This document shows, piece by piece, positions 9,800-18,368 of a stretch of 64,000 bases of DNA. The DNA lies in the NCBI RefSeq assembly GCF_014192915.1, contig NZ_JACHYN010000007.1, positions 124,001-188,000 of the forward strand. Reading direction: 5' to 3'. The notes below the pieces were generated by a model. That model worked only from the letters and a program-made list of their open reading frames with translations. It was not told the origin of the DNA and ran no database searches. Numbering within the stretch: position 1 is the first letter of the stretch; the number at the start of each line of letters is the position of its first letter. A program made the translations under genes and the position numbers. This stretch comes from Azospirillum sp. OGB3 (lineage in GTDB: Bacteria; Pseudomonadota; Alphaproteobacteria; Azospirillales; Azospirillaceae).

Positions 9800-10665
9800 G
9801 ACCGTTTCCCCAGCAGGCCCTGCGGGCGCAGCAGCAACACCACGATCAGCACACCATAGCTGAAGAGGGATTTGAGCGAGGGGTCCAGCAGGAAGCCGGC
9901 CATCGCCTCCGAAAAGCCGATCAGCATGCCGCCCAGCAGGGCGCCCGGCAGGCTGCCCAGCCCGCCGACGATGACGATGATGAAGCTCAGCAGCGTGTAT
10001 TCCGGCGCGAGCTGAGGCCGCGAATCGACCAGCAGCGTCATCAGCGCGCCGGCGATCCCCACCACCGCGGCGCCGATGCCGAAGGTCAGCGCGTAGAGCC
10101 TGTCGATGTTCAGCCCGACGACGCGGGCGCCCAGCGGGTTGTCGGCGCAGGCGCGGATGGCCTTGCCGGTGCGGCTGAAGCGGAAAAAGGCGAACAGCGC
10201 CACCGTCACCACGATCGCCCCGGCCCCGGCGCGCAGCCGCACCGCGTCGAGCAGCAGCGGCCCGATCTCCACCGTGTCGAAGCTGTAGGGCACCATGACG
10301 TTGCGTGAATCCGGCCCGAACAGCATCAGCATGGCGTTCAGGATGATCGTCGCGATGCCCAGCAGCAGGATGAATTGCATGTGCTCGGGCCGCTCGACGA
10401 AGCGGTTGACCAGCCCGCGCTGCAGCACCCAGCCGAAGGCGAACAGCACCGCCGCCACGATGGGCGCCGCCAGGATCGGGTCGAGCCCGAGCAGGCCGGC
10501 CAGCAGCACGGCACCGTACATGCCGGCGACCATCATCTCGCCATGCGCGAAATTGACCACGCGCACGACGCCGAAGATGACCGACAGGCCGAGCGCCGCC
10601 AGCCCGTAGACCAGCCCGGTCAGCAGGCCCGACGCGGCGATGTTCAGGTAATAGTCAAACGGCAT
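9796..10665 (-). CDS. livH: Branched-chain amino-acid-type ABC transporter permease (LivH-like)
   Basis: First permease of the HAAT importer, 289 residues with about eight membrane helices. Family signatures are GLVYGLAALGLSVIFGVVRV followed by NFAHGEM near residues 18-43, and the cytoplasmic loop GKAIRACADNPLGARVVG near 172-189. It is the promoter-proximal gene of livH-livM-livG. No substrate-binding protein precedes it; the nearest candidate on the same strand is at 13.7-14.9 kb, beyond an L,D-transpeptidase gene. Confidence 0.92.
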   Translation of the reverse strand: MPFDYYLNIAASGLLTGLVYGLAALGLSVIFGVVRVVNFAHGEMMVAGMYGAVLLAGLLGLDPILAAPIVAAVLFAFGWVLQRGLVNRFVERPEHMQFILLLGIATIILNAMLMLFGPDSRNVMVPYSFDTVEIGPLLLDAVRLRAGAGAIVVTVALFAFFRFSRTGKAIRACADNPLGARVVGLNIDRLYALTFGIGAAVVGIAGALMTLLVDSRPQLAPEYTLLSFIIVIVGGLGSLPGALLGGMLIGFSEAMAGFLLDPSLKSLFSYGVLIVVLLLRPQGLLGKRS

Positions 10666-10763
10666 GCATCATTCGCCCTTGGGAAAGCCCCGGATCGCCA
10701 AGCCTGAGCGGCGTAGCAGTCCTTCGTAGTCGTGACAAGTTTCCTGTGCGGGGCTGGCGGCGT

Positions 10764-11729
10764 TCAGCGGCGCTTTGCCTCCTCCAGCCGCACGTTCAGG
10801 GCGTCGCGCAGGCAGGCCTCCGCGGCGGCGGCGACCGCCGGGTCCTCTTCCATGCCGCGGCGGACCCAGCAGCGGGCGGTGATGCGGTCGTCGAAGCGCC
10901 GCTCCTCCTGAAGCAACGCGTAGGCCGCGGCGTCGCGGCGCTCCGCCGGCAGGGCGGCGAGATGGCGTTGGTGCAGCCCGCGCGCCCTCCCGTCCAGCGC
11001 GGCCAAGTCCGGCATCGTGCAGATCATCCGGCGGAGCGGCGCGCCGGCCGTGGCGCAGCGCGGGTCGGGCAGGATGGGAAGCGGCGGAGGAGCAACCGTT
11101 GGAAGCGGGGACGGTGGCGGGGTGAGGGTTGGGAGAGCCGCCGGAACGGCGACCGCAATGGCGGGTTGCGGTGCCGGGACGATGGCTGGCCCGGAGACGA
11201 CTCGGACGGGGGTGCCGACCGGCACCATCTCGAACAGGGTGGCGATGTCGGCGGGCAGCAGGCGGAAGCAGCCGCCGCTGGCCCGGCGGCCCACCGAATC
11301 CGGATCGTTGGTGCCATGGATGGCGATGGCCGTCCAGCCGAGGTCGAGCGCGAACTTGCCCAGCGGGTTGGACGGTCCCGGCGGCACCGACGCTGGCAAC
11401 GCCGGGTTCTCCCGGCGCTGGTTGGCGGTTGGGTGCCAGGTCGGGTTGCGCCGCTTGCGCAGGACCCGGCTGTCCTCCAGCGGAATCGCCACGCCGGGCC
11501 GCCCGATGGCGACCGGGAAGGACCGCGGCGGATGCCCCTCCTCCAGCAGATGAAGCCGGCGCTCCGTGAGGCTGATAACGATTCGCCGCGCCGGCATGAC
11601 CTCGGATGCGGCTTCGGAGGTGGTGACGCCGTCCCGCGCGCGGGAGTCGCCGGGAGAAACGAGCGTTAGGGCAATCGCCAGGGTTGCCGTCGGGACAAGA
11701 TGCCACAAGAATGTCGCGGTGCGCTGCAT
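10764..11729 (-). CDS. L,D-transpeptidase (YkuD) fused to an LprI/DUF1311-like domain
   Basis: Periplasmic enzyme predicted to cross-link peptidoglycan or attach proteins to it. A signal peptide (about residues 1-31) is followed by a YkuD domain (about 48-175). Its active-site region reads AIHGTNDPDSVGRR then ASGGCFRL; the catalytic Cys and Arg are present, but Gly replaces the His of the common SHGC motif. A Pro-rich linker (about 178-225) leads to a C-terminal domain with two Cys-anchored motifs (CATAGAPLRRMIC and PDLAALDGRARGLH) resembling lysozyme-inhibitor LprI (DUF1311). The catalytic domain is secure; the second assignment is by motif only. Confidence 0.85.
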   Translation of the reverse strand: MQRTATFLWHLVPTATLAIALTLVSPGDSRARDGVTTSEAASEVMPARRIVISLTERRLHLLEEGHPPRSFPVAIGRPGVAIPLEDSRVLRKRRNPTWHPTANQRRENPALPASVPPGPSNPLGKFALDLGWTAIAIHGTNDPDSVGRRASGGCFRLLPADIATLFEMVPVGTPVRVVSGPAIVPAPQPAIAVAVPAALPTLTPPPSPLPTVAPPPLPILPDPRCATAGAPLRRMICTMPDLAALDGRARGLHQRHLAALPAERRDAAAYALLQEERRFDDRITARCWVRRGMEEDPAVAAAAEACLRDALNVRLEEAKRR

Positions 11730-11803
11730 GGGAAAAGTTCAGCGCATCCGCCCTAAAAGCGCGTAAACATGCCGTCAGGGACCAAGCAGCAGGAACGCCG
11801 ACC

Positions 11804-13597
11804 ATGGACACCATCGAACAGACGCTGGCCGTTGCGACCGAACACCACCGCGCCGGCCGCACCACGGAGGCGGAACGCCTGTACCGGGAGGTGCTGGCGG
11901 CGTCGCCCGGCCATCCGGACGCGTTGCACCTGCTCGGCGTCGTGGCTCTGCAAGGCGGTCGTCCGGCGGAGGCGGTGGACCTGATCGGGCAGGCGGTGGC
12001 CGGCGACCCGACCTCGCCCCTGCTGCACGCCAACCTGGGCCACGCCCTGCACGCCACCGGCCAGACCCGCGACGCGGCGTTGAGCTTCGCCCGCGCCCTG
12101 ACCCTGCTGACCAACGAGGGCGAAGGCTGGGGCAACGTCAGCGCGCTGGCCGGGCTGATCCGCCGCTACGACGACGAGACCCGCCGCGCCGCAGCCGCCG
12201 AGGTCGACGCGGCCTACGCTATGGGCGACGTGATGCGCCGCCATTCGCTGCTGTTCCTGCTCGACGGCGATGTCGCTCATTACGAGGCGCTGACGGACGC
12301 CGTCCTGGAAGACCCGATGCGCTTCACCGTGCCGTCGATCCATTACGCCTTCTGGGGCATGGCGATGCAGCTCTTCCAGGGCGCGGCGCGGTCCGGCGAT
12401 GCCGGCGCCTTCCACACCGGGAACCTCACCGACTACTACCGCCTGATGGTGGACGAGACGGCGCTGCGTTTCCATCTGCGCCGCCGCATGAAGCGCGCCA
12501 CGCCGCGCGGAGAGGTCACGCGGATCGCCCTGATCACCAACCAGATGCTCGGCGCCGGCCACCAGCCGACGGCGGACGCCTTCGACTTCGCGCGCCGCCT
12601 CCAGGACGAATTCGGGCGCGAGGTCGTCATCATCAACCCGAACGCCATGGCGATCACCGGCGAGAACGGCTTCGTGCCTGAATACTCCTACAACATCACT
12701 GAGGAGTATGACGGCGAGCAGGTCATCGCCGCCTTCGGCGCGCGGGTCCGCATGATGTCCTTCCCGCAGAAGCGCTTCGACGAAGAGAAGGTGAACGCCA
12801 TTGTCGATTATGTGGACGGCTTCGACCCCGACGTCATCGTCGCCTTCGGCGGCTCCAACGTGGTGGCCGACCTGTTCTCCGGCGCGCGCCCGGTGATCTG
12901 CCTGCCGACCTCCTCCGGCCTGCCGCTGTCGATGGCCCGGCTGGTGTTGGGCTATGGCGAGGCCGACACCACCCAGGACTGGCCGGAGGACATGGCGGAG
13001 CGTTTCCGTCCCTTCTCCTTCGGCTGGACCCTGCCGGCCACCGGGCCGGAGCGCGGCCGCGCCGAACTCGGCGTGCCGGAGCACGGGCCGCTCTTCCTCG
13101 TGGTCGGCAACCGCCTCGACCAGGAGGCCGGGCCGGACTTCCTGGCGCTGGCCGATTCACTGCTTGACCGCCTGCCGGAGGCCCGGATCGCCGTCGCCGG
13201 CGGCGTGGAGTCGCTGCCGCAGCGGATCGCCGCCCTGCGCAACGCCGACCGCGTCCACACGCTGGGCGACGTCGAGGACGTGCGGGCGCTGCACCGCCAC
13301 GCCACCGCCTATCTGAACCCGCGCCGCCAGGGCGGCGGCGGCAGCGCGGCCTTCGCGCTGGCCGACGGGGTTCCGGTGGTGACCGTCGCGGCAGGCGACG
13401 TGGCGACGGTTGCCGGGCCGGCCTTCACGGTGGCCGACGACGCGGCCTATCTGGAGCGCGCCGCCGCCCTGGCCGGCGACGCGGCTTTCCACGCCCGGCA
13501 GTCCGCCGAGGCGCGCGCTCGCTTCGCCGCGTCCGGCGACCGCCGCGCATCGGTGGAACGGCTGCTCGCCTACGCGCTGGAAGCCCAGACGGCATAA
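11804..13597 (+). CDS. TPR-glycosyltransferase (GT-B-like) fusion protein
   Basis: The 597-residue cytoplasmic protein has N-terminal TPR repeats (about residues 5-110; for example AERLYREVLAASPGHPDALH). A GT-B-like part follows (about 225-590), with a Rossmann-like start RIALITNQMLGAGHQ and an acceptor/donor region including GDVEDVRALHRHATAYLNPR. Such TPR-GT fusions often glycosylate surface proteins or polysaccharides; the substrate is unknown. ATG at 11804 has AGGA upstream. Its N-terminal TPR block closely resembles that of the fusion at 15060, implying paralogy of that module. A 15-bp tandem duplication spans its stop codon. Confidence 0.75.
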   Translation: MDTIEQTLAVATEHHRAGRTTEAERLYREVLAASPGHPDALHLLGVVALQGGRPAEAVDLIGQAVAGDPTSPLLHANLGHALHATGQTRDAALSFARALTLLTNEGEGWGNVSALAGLIRRYDDETRRAAAAEVDAAYAMGDVMRRHSLLFLLDGDVAHYEALTDAVLEDPMRFTVPSIHYAFWGMAMQLFQGAARSGDAGAFHTGNLTDYYRLMVDETALRFHLRRRMKRATPRGEVTRIALITNQMLGAGHQPTADAFDFARRLQDEFGREVVIINPNAMAITGENGFVPEYSYNITEEYDGEQVIAAFGARVRMMSFPQKRFDEEKVNAIVDYVDGFDPDVIVAFGGSNVVADLFSGARPVICLPTSSGLPLSMARLVLGYGEADTTQDWPEDMAERFRPFSFGWTLPATGPERGRAELGVPEHGPLFLVVGNRLDQEAGPDFLALADSLLDRLPEARIAVAGGVESLPQRIAALRNADRVHTLGDVEDVRALHRHATAYLNPRRQGGGGSAAFALADGVPVVTVAAGDVATVAGPAFTVADDAAYLERAAALAGDAAFHARQSAEARARFAASGDRRASVERLLAYALEAQTA

Positions 13598-13614
13598 AAC
13601 CAGACGGCATAAAA
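13585..13614 (+). repeat. 15-bp perfect tandem duplication across a stop codon
   Basis: CCAGACGGCATAAAA occurs twice back to back (13585-13599 and 13600-13614). The first copy contains the TAA that ends the preceding TPR-glycosyltransferase gene; the second lies just before the terminator A-tract. This looks like a recent slippage or duplication event. Confidence 0.9.
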
Positions 13615-13652
13615 AAAGGAGGGGGCGCGGCTGCTCCGACCGCGTCCCCTCC
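13611..13652 (-). terminator. Rho-independent terminator of the binding-protein gene
   Basis: Read on the minus strand, a 13-bp stem with one mismatch or wobble (GGAGGGGACGCGG against its partner) encloses a 9-base loop. It is followed directly by T7 (the A7 at 13611-13617 on the plus strand). It lies 18 bases after the stop of the gene ending at 13671. Confidence 0.85.
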
Positions 13653-13670
13653 CCTCGAACGCCCCGTCGA

Positions 13671-14945
13671 TCAGGCGCGCTTGCCCCAGCCCGGCATCGG
13701 GAACACCGGCTCCATCTCCGCCGAGCCCTTGGGCAGGACCACGGTCGGGCGCAGGTTGCGGTTCTGCAGGCAGGCGGAGACGAGTTGGGTGTTCTGTCCC
13801 TTCTCGTCGAAGGTGATGGCCGGGCCGACCATCATCTTGTCCTTCAGGTTGGTCTGGCGCAGCGCTTCCAGCAGGGTGGCCGGCTCCGCGGTGCCGGCGC
13901 GCTTGAAGGCGTCGGCGGCGACCAGGATCGCCTCCAGCGTGAAGGCGACGTTGAAGGCGTAGCCCTCGAAGCGGTCGTTCGGATACTGCTTCTTGAAGGC
14001 CGCCTCGACACGCTTGGTCAGCTCCGCCTTGGGGTCGTACCAGGGCAGGTTGGTGATGGCGTAGTCGGCGTACTTGCCCAGCACCTTGTAGAACTGCTCG
14101 TCATAGAGGCCGGGCGAGCCGGGGGAGACGATGCCCTTGGGCTCCCAGCGCTGCTTGACCATCTCGCGCACCAGCATGATCGCGTCGTTGGCGCGGGTGG
14201 TGACGATGGCGAGTTCGGCACCGGTCGCCTTGGCCTTGGCCACCTCGACCGCGAGGTCCTGGGCCTTCGGGTCGTAGGAGATGCTGTCGACGATGCCGAA
14301 GGGCATGTCCAGCTTCGGGAACAGCGCGTCCATCGCCTGCTTCTGCGCCATGCCGAAGGTGTCGTTGGCGTGCAGGAACACCGCCGTCTTCGGGGTGACG
14401 CCGCTGGCCGCGAACAGGTCCTTCATCAGCGCCAGCCCGTTGGTGACGAGCATGGTCGAGGTCGGGAAGTTGCGGAAGACGGTCTTGTAGCCCTGCTCGG
14501 TCAGGCGGTCGGCGGCGGCGATGTTCATCACCAGCGGCACGCCGCGCTGTTCGCAGACCTGGGCGGCGGCGGCGGTCTGGCCGCTGTCGAAGGCGCCGAC
14601 GATGACGTTGGCGCCGTCGTTGATCAGCTTCTCGGCGCGCGAGCGGGCGACGTCCACGTTCGATTCGGTGTCGGCGGACAGGATCTCGACCTTGTAGCCG
14701 AGTTCGCCGAGGATGGCCGGCGCGATCTCGGCGCCGCGCTGGCAGGCCTGGCCCGCCTGGGCGAGCAGGCCGGAGCGGGGCAGCAGCACGCCCACCTTCA
14801 GCGCGGCGCCCTGCGCGAAGGCCGGCGCCCGGCCGAAGGTGGCGAGCGCGCCGGCCGAGAGGGCGACCGAGGCCGCGGCGGTGCCGAACTGACGGCGGGT
14901 GAGTCCTCCCGTGGACCCATTCTTGCTGATGCGATGATCGTTCAT
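13671..14945 (-). CDS. Branched-chain amino-acid-type ABC transporter substrate-binding protein, Tat-exported
   Basis: Periplasmic binding protein of the Leu/Ile/Val type (Peripla_BP_6), 424 residues. The leader contains TRRQFGTAAA and a hydrophobic Ala-rich stretch ending at AFAQ, which fits Tat export. Mature sequence begins LKVGVLLPRSGLLAQAGQ, the usual opening, with TESNVDVARSRAEKLINDGA and GAFDSGQTAAAAQVCEQ typical of the family. It is flanked by glycosyltransferases but is on the strand of livHMG, about 3 kb upstream of livH. It may serve that transporter, an inference from proximity. It has its own terminator. Confidence 0.9.
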   Translation of the reverse strand: MNDHRISKNGSTGGLTRRQFGTAAASVALSAGALATFGRAPAFAQGAALKVGVLLPRSGLLAQAGQACQRGAEIAPAILGELGYKVEILSADTESNVDVARSRAEKLINDGANVIVGAFDSGQTAAAAQVCEQRGVPLVMNIAAADRLTEQGYKTVFRNFPTSTMLVTNGLALMKDLFAASGVTPKTAVFLHANDTFGMAQKQAMDALFPKLDMPFGIVDSISYDPKAQDLAVEVAKAKATGAELAIVTTRANDAIMLVREMVKQRWEPKGIVSPGSPGLYDEQFYKVLGKYADYAITNLPWYDPKAELTKRVEAAFKKQYPNDRFEGYAFNVAFTLEAILVAADAFKRAGTAEPATLLEALRQTNLKDKMMVGPAITFDEKGQNTQLVSACLQNRNLRPTVVLPKGSAEMEPVFPMPGWGKRA

Positions 14946-15059
14946 TATCGGGTGTTTCCCTGAGGCATGGTCCCGAAGCGGATGATTTCCCCGCAATTGC
15001 CTTTGTGTCAAAGTGGAATCCACCGGAAGGCGACACACGGACGAAACGGACCCCACCGA

Positions 15060-16466
15060 ATGGCGACCATCGAGGAGGCGTTGGGCATCGCGCTCGACCA
15101 TCTGAAGGCCGGGCGGCAGGCCGAGGCGGTGGACCTGTACCGGCGAATCCTGGACGCCGATTCCGACAACCCGGAGGCTCTGCACCGTCTGGGCCTGCTC
15201 GCTGCGCTGGGCGGCGACCGCGAACGCGGCATGGCGATGATCGCGCGTTCGGTGGAACTGGACGGCGGGGACGCCGACGCGCAGTTCAACCTCGGCGCCC
15301 TGCTCCATATCGACCTGCGGACGGAGGAGGCGATCGCCGCCTACCGCCGCGCGCTGGCGCTGCGCCCCGACTTTCCCGACGCCGAATACCATCTGAGCGA
15401 GGCGTTGCAGGCCATTGGCCGCATCGGCGAGGCGCTGGACGTGCTGGACGCGCTGCTGACCCGCCACCCGCATTTCGTCCCCGGCTGGCGGCAGAAGGGC
15501 GATATCGAGGCCGACCTGGGCCGCCCCGGCGCCGCCGTGTCCTTCTACGAGATGGCCCTCGCCATCAACCCGCGCGACGAGGGGTCGCGGGACCGGCTGG
15601 CGGCGCAGGCCGCGGCCTACCGCGCCCGCCGGGCGATCCTCGACGGGGCCGGGCCGGGCGGGCGGCTGGACCTGCGCGACGTCACCGTCCTGGTCCCCTT
15701 CCGCGCCGACAGCGCCGACCGCAAGCGCAACCTGCGCTGGATCGTCTCCTTCCTCCTCAAGCACGCCGACACCACCGTCCTGATCGGCGAGGACAAGGCG
15801 GGGCCAAGCGACGTCACCGACGCGCTGGGGCCGGAACTGGCCGCCCGTTGCCGGCACCTGCACCTGACCGGCAACGACACGCCCTTCACCCACAAGGCCC
15901 ACCTGCTCAACCGCATGGTCGAGGCGGCGCAGACCCCCATCGTCGCCTTGCACGACACCGACGTCGTGGTCGATCCCGTGCAGTATGTGCTGGCCCGCGA
16001 CGCGGTGCGCGGCGGGGCGGCCATGGCCTTTCCCTACAACGGGCTGTTCTTCTGGATTCTGGGACGGGAGGTCCACCGCTTCGGCCACACGCTGTCGGCG
16101 GCGCCGCTGAACGCGGTCTGCCCGCGCTTCCCGCTGATGCACCGCGATTCGCCGGGCGGCGGCGCCTTCTTCGACCGGGCGGCATTGCTGGCGGCCGGCG
16201 GCTACAACGAGCGCTTCGTCTCCTGGGGCTACGAGGACGACGAGATCGTGGTGCGGCTGCGCCGGCTGGGCCTGCGGGTCGAGCGGGTGCCCGGGCCGCT
16301 CTACCATCTGGAGCACGCGCGGCCCGAGAACTCCACCGACCGGAATCCCTTCATCGACGCCAACAAGGCGGAACTGGAGCGCATCCAGGGCATGGACGCC
16401 GCCGCGCTGCGCGCCGAGATCGCCGCCGGCCGTCTGCGCCGCCCGCTGTTCTCCAGCGCCGGGTAG
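15060..16466 (+). CDS. TPR-glycosyltransferase (GT-A, galactosyltransferase-type) fusion protein
   Basis: A 468-residue protein. The N-terminal TPR array (about residues 1-175) resembles that of the gene at 11804. The C-terminal GT-A domain (about 195-465) starts VTVLVPFRADSADRKRN. It has a DxD-like metal site in VALHDTDVVVDP near 300 and the Glyco_transf_7C block GGGAFFDRAALLAAGGYNER followed by SWGYEDDE. This combination predicts a galactosyl- or N-acetylgalactosaminyl-type transferase; the acceptor is unknown. ATG at 15060 was taken as start, though the Shine-Dalgarno is weak. It is divergent from the binding-protein gene. Confidence 0.8.
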   Translation: MATIEEALGIALDHLKAGRQAEAVDLYRRILDADSDNPEALHRLGLLAALGGDRERGMAMIARSVELDGGDADAQFNLGALLHIDLRTEEAIAAYRRALALRPDFPDAEYHLSEALQAIGRIGEALDVLDALLTRHPHFVPGWRQKGDIEADLGRPGAAVSFYEMALAINPRDEGSRDRLAAQAAAYRARRAILDGAGPGGRLDLRDVTVLVPFRADSADRKRNLRWIVSFLLKHADTTVLIGEDKAGPSDVTDALGPELAARCRHLHLTGNDTPFTHKAHLLNRMVEAAQTPIVALHDTDVVVDPVQYVLARDAVRGGAAMAFPYNGLFFWILGREVHRFGHTLSAAPLNAVCPRFPLMHRDSPGGGAFFDRAALLAAGGYNERFVSWGYEDDEIVVRLRRLGLRVERVPGPLYHLEHARPENSTDRNPFIDANKAELERIQGMDAAALRAEIAAGRLRRPLFSSAG

Positions 16467-16687
16467 GAAGGGGGGCGGTCAGCCGGCCTTGTGCAAGGCG
16501 AACTGGTCCGCTGCGAACTGGCCCACGTCGAACGGGTCGAGCGCCTCCGTCGCCATGGTCACGGCTACTTCTAATTTAAGACTTTCTAATTCGTTGAAAT
16601 TGTACGGCCTTGCAAAGGGAAATGGGGAGCAACCCTGCCCTGCCCGCTGTTTCGGTGTGGCTCCCTTCACCACGCCGACGACCGATC
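16467..16687. other. Intergenic region upstream of nth
   Basis: No convincing gene. A short AT-richer block at about 16570-16605 stands out from its GC-rich surroundings and is the likely promoter region for nth. A minus-strand frame ending at 16479 could encode a short peptide resembling the start of a phasin, but it is too short to call. Confidence 0.5.
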
Positions 16688-17380
16688 ATGCCTCTGCGCT
16701 CCGCGCCCCCGCTCGCCGACAAGGACCCCTTCGACATCGACGAGGCGTTCCGGCGCCTGCGCCAAGCCGTGGCCGGACGCCCGAAGGCCGCCATGTTCGC
16801 CCTGCGCGACCGCGGCTACAGCAGCCCCTTCGAGCAGTTGGTCGGCAGCCTGATCTCCGCGCGGACGCGCGACGAGACGACCATCCTGGTGTGCGAGCGG
16901 CTGTTCGCGGTGGCGCGGACGCCGCAACAGATGGTCGCCCTGACGCCGGAGGCGCTGACGCGCCTGCTCGACGGCGCGACCTTTCCCGAACCCAAGGCCC
17001 GCGACATTCGGGCGCTGTCTCGGCGGATCATCACGGAGCATGGCGGGGAGGTGCCCGACACGCCGGACGCCCTGATGGCCTTCCACGGCGTCGGCCCGAA
17101 GATCGCGGCGCTGACCCTGGCGGTCGGGTTCGGCATTCCGGCGGTAGCGGTGGACGTGCACGTGCACCGCATCGTCAACCGCTGGGGGTTCGTCGCCGCC
17201 CCGACGCCGGAGCGCACCATGGTCGCGCTGATGGAGCTGCTGCCCCGCCACTACTGGGTGGAGATCAACGAGCGGCTGGTGCCCTTCGGCAAATGGATCT
17301 GCACCGGCGACCGCCCGCGCTGCTCGACCTGCGCCATGCTGTCCATGTGCCGGCAGGTGGGGGTGACGACCCACCGCTGA
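16688..17380 (+). CDS. nth: Endonuclease III-like DNA glycosylase (Nth/HhH-GPD)
   Basis: Base-excision repair glycosylase/AP lyase for oxidised pyrimidines. The 230-residue product has an HhH-GPD fold. The hairpin reads FHGVGPKIAALTLA, with the catalytic Lys, and is followed by AVDVHVHRIVNRWG, with the catalytic Asp. The C-terminal cluster CTGDRPRCSTCAMLSMC has the exact C-x6-C-x2-C-x5-C spacing for a 4Fe-4S cluster. ATG at 16688 was chosen because the upstream extension lacks family similarity. Divergence from E. coli Nth in the loops leaves the exact substrate range open. Confidence 0.88.
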   Translation: MPLRSAPPLADKDPFDIDEAFRRLRQAVAGRPKAAMFALRDRGYSSPFEQLVGSLISARTRDETTILVCERLFAVARTPQQMVALTPEALTRLLDGATFPEPKARDIRALSRRIITEHGGEVPDTPDALMAFHGVGPKIAALTLAVGFGIPAVAVDVHVHRIVNRWGFVAAPTPERTMVALMELLPRHYWVEINERLVPFGKWICTGDRPRCSTCAMLSMCRQVGVTTHR

Positions 17381-17522
17381 AGCGGCGCGACATCGGGATG
17401 CCGCACTTCGCCGCAGGCCGCGACACCCGGTTGCGTTTCATTGTGTTTCTTCTCCATTTTCAACATGCCGTCACAGACAGACATCCGCCTTGTTTTCGAG
17501 ACCACGGCATGGAGCGCACGCA

Positions 17523-17984
17523 ATGATCGTGAAAACCCGTTTGCGGACGGCGGCCATTCGTCACGCCGCCACCGCCACCGCCTCCGCCACGCTGTTCGCT
17601 CTGGCCGCCGGGGCCTCGGCGCAGGACAAGCCGGCGGCGCCGGGGCCGATTGTCAAGACCCTGCTTCAGGCGACCACCACCGCGGACGGCAAGGCCTTCG
17701 CCTATCCCGACGGCAAGCCGCTGGTAACCGCGCGGCTGGTCGAACTGCCGCCGGGCGGCGAGATCATCCGCCACCGGCACGCCGTTTCGCCGTTCATCTA
17801 CATCCTGGAGGGCGAGCTGACCATCGCCAGCGACAGCATGCCGACCCAGGTCTACAAGGCCGGGGACTCCTACATCGAGCAGGCGGCGTGGCACAGCGGC
17901 CGCAACCTCAGCGACACGCCGGTGCGGCTGCTGTCGGTCTACCCCAGCGCAGAGGGTGTCGCCCTGTCCGAGCGCCCGCAATAA
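17523..17984 (+). CDS. Secreted cupin-domain protein
   Basis: A 153-residue protein with a Sec signal peptide (about residues 1-34, cleavage after ASAQ or nearby) and one double-stranded beta-helix cupin domain. The metal-binding motif 1 is visible in PPGGEIIRHRHAVSPFIYIL followed by EGELTI; motif 2 (GDSYIEQAAWHSGRNLS) retains the His. It is periplasmic by its leader. Substrate cannot be inferred. It stands alone between nth and a DUF1178 gene with no sign of an operon. Confidence 0.82.
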   Translation: MIVKTRLRTAAIRHAATATASATLFALAAGASAQDKPAAPGPIVKTLLQATTTADGKAFAYPDGKPLVTARLVELPPGGEIIRHRHAVSPFIYILEGELTIASDSMPTQVYKAGDSYIEQAAWHSGRNLSDTPVRLLSVYPSAEGVALSERPQ

Positions 17985-18096
17985 AGCCGCTCACCGGACC
18001 GGAGCGCGGCGGCTTGATTCACGTCATCGCGGGCGGCGGCGAAGCTCGGCCATGGTCGCCGCCCGTCCGTTGCCCAATCCATCCAGGAACCCCGCG

Positions 18097-18339
18097 ATGA
18101 TCCTCTACGCCCTGCGCTGTGCCTGCGGCCATGAATTCGAACAGTGGTTCAGGAACATGGCCGATTACGACATTCAAAAGGCCGAGGGCCTGTCCTGCCC
18201 GTCCTGCGGCGGGACCGAGGTGGCGAAGGCGATCATGGCGCCGCGCGTCGGCGCGTCCAAGCCGTCGCCCGCACCGATGCCCGCCTGCAACCCGTCCGGC
18301 TGCGGCAACGCCATGTGCCCGATGTCGCAGATGGCCTGA
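18097..18339 (+). CDS. DUF1178-like small zinc-ribbon protein
   Basis: An 80-residue protein starting MILYALRCACGHEFEQWFR and continuing DIQKAEGLSCPSCGGTEVAKAIMAP, the characteristic opening of DUF1178 with two CxC/CxxC half-sites for a zinc ribbon. Most DUF1178 proteins I know of are nearly twice as long; here the remainder is replaced by a Pro/Cys/Met-rich tail with further cysteines (CNPSGCGNAMCPMSQMA). It may be a short natural version or a truncated relative. Function unknown. Confidence 0.78.
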   Translation: MILYALRCACGHEFEQWFRNMADYDIQKAEGLSCPSCGGTEVAKAIMAPRVGASKPSPAPMPACNPSGCGNAMCPMSQMA

Positions 18340-18368
18340 ACAGGAGTGGACTGAAAAGGCCGCGCGGC

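Noticed and set aside
16479..16673. Short minus-strand frame with a phasin-like DPFDVGQFAADQF stretch
   Set aside because: Too short and without a ribosome site; could be a remnant but cannot be supported.
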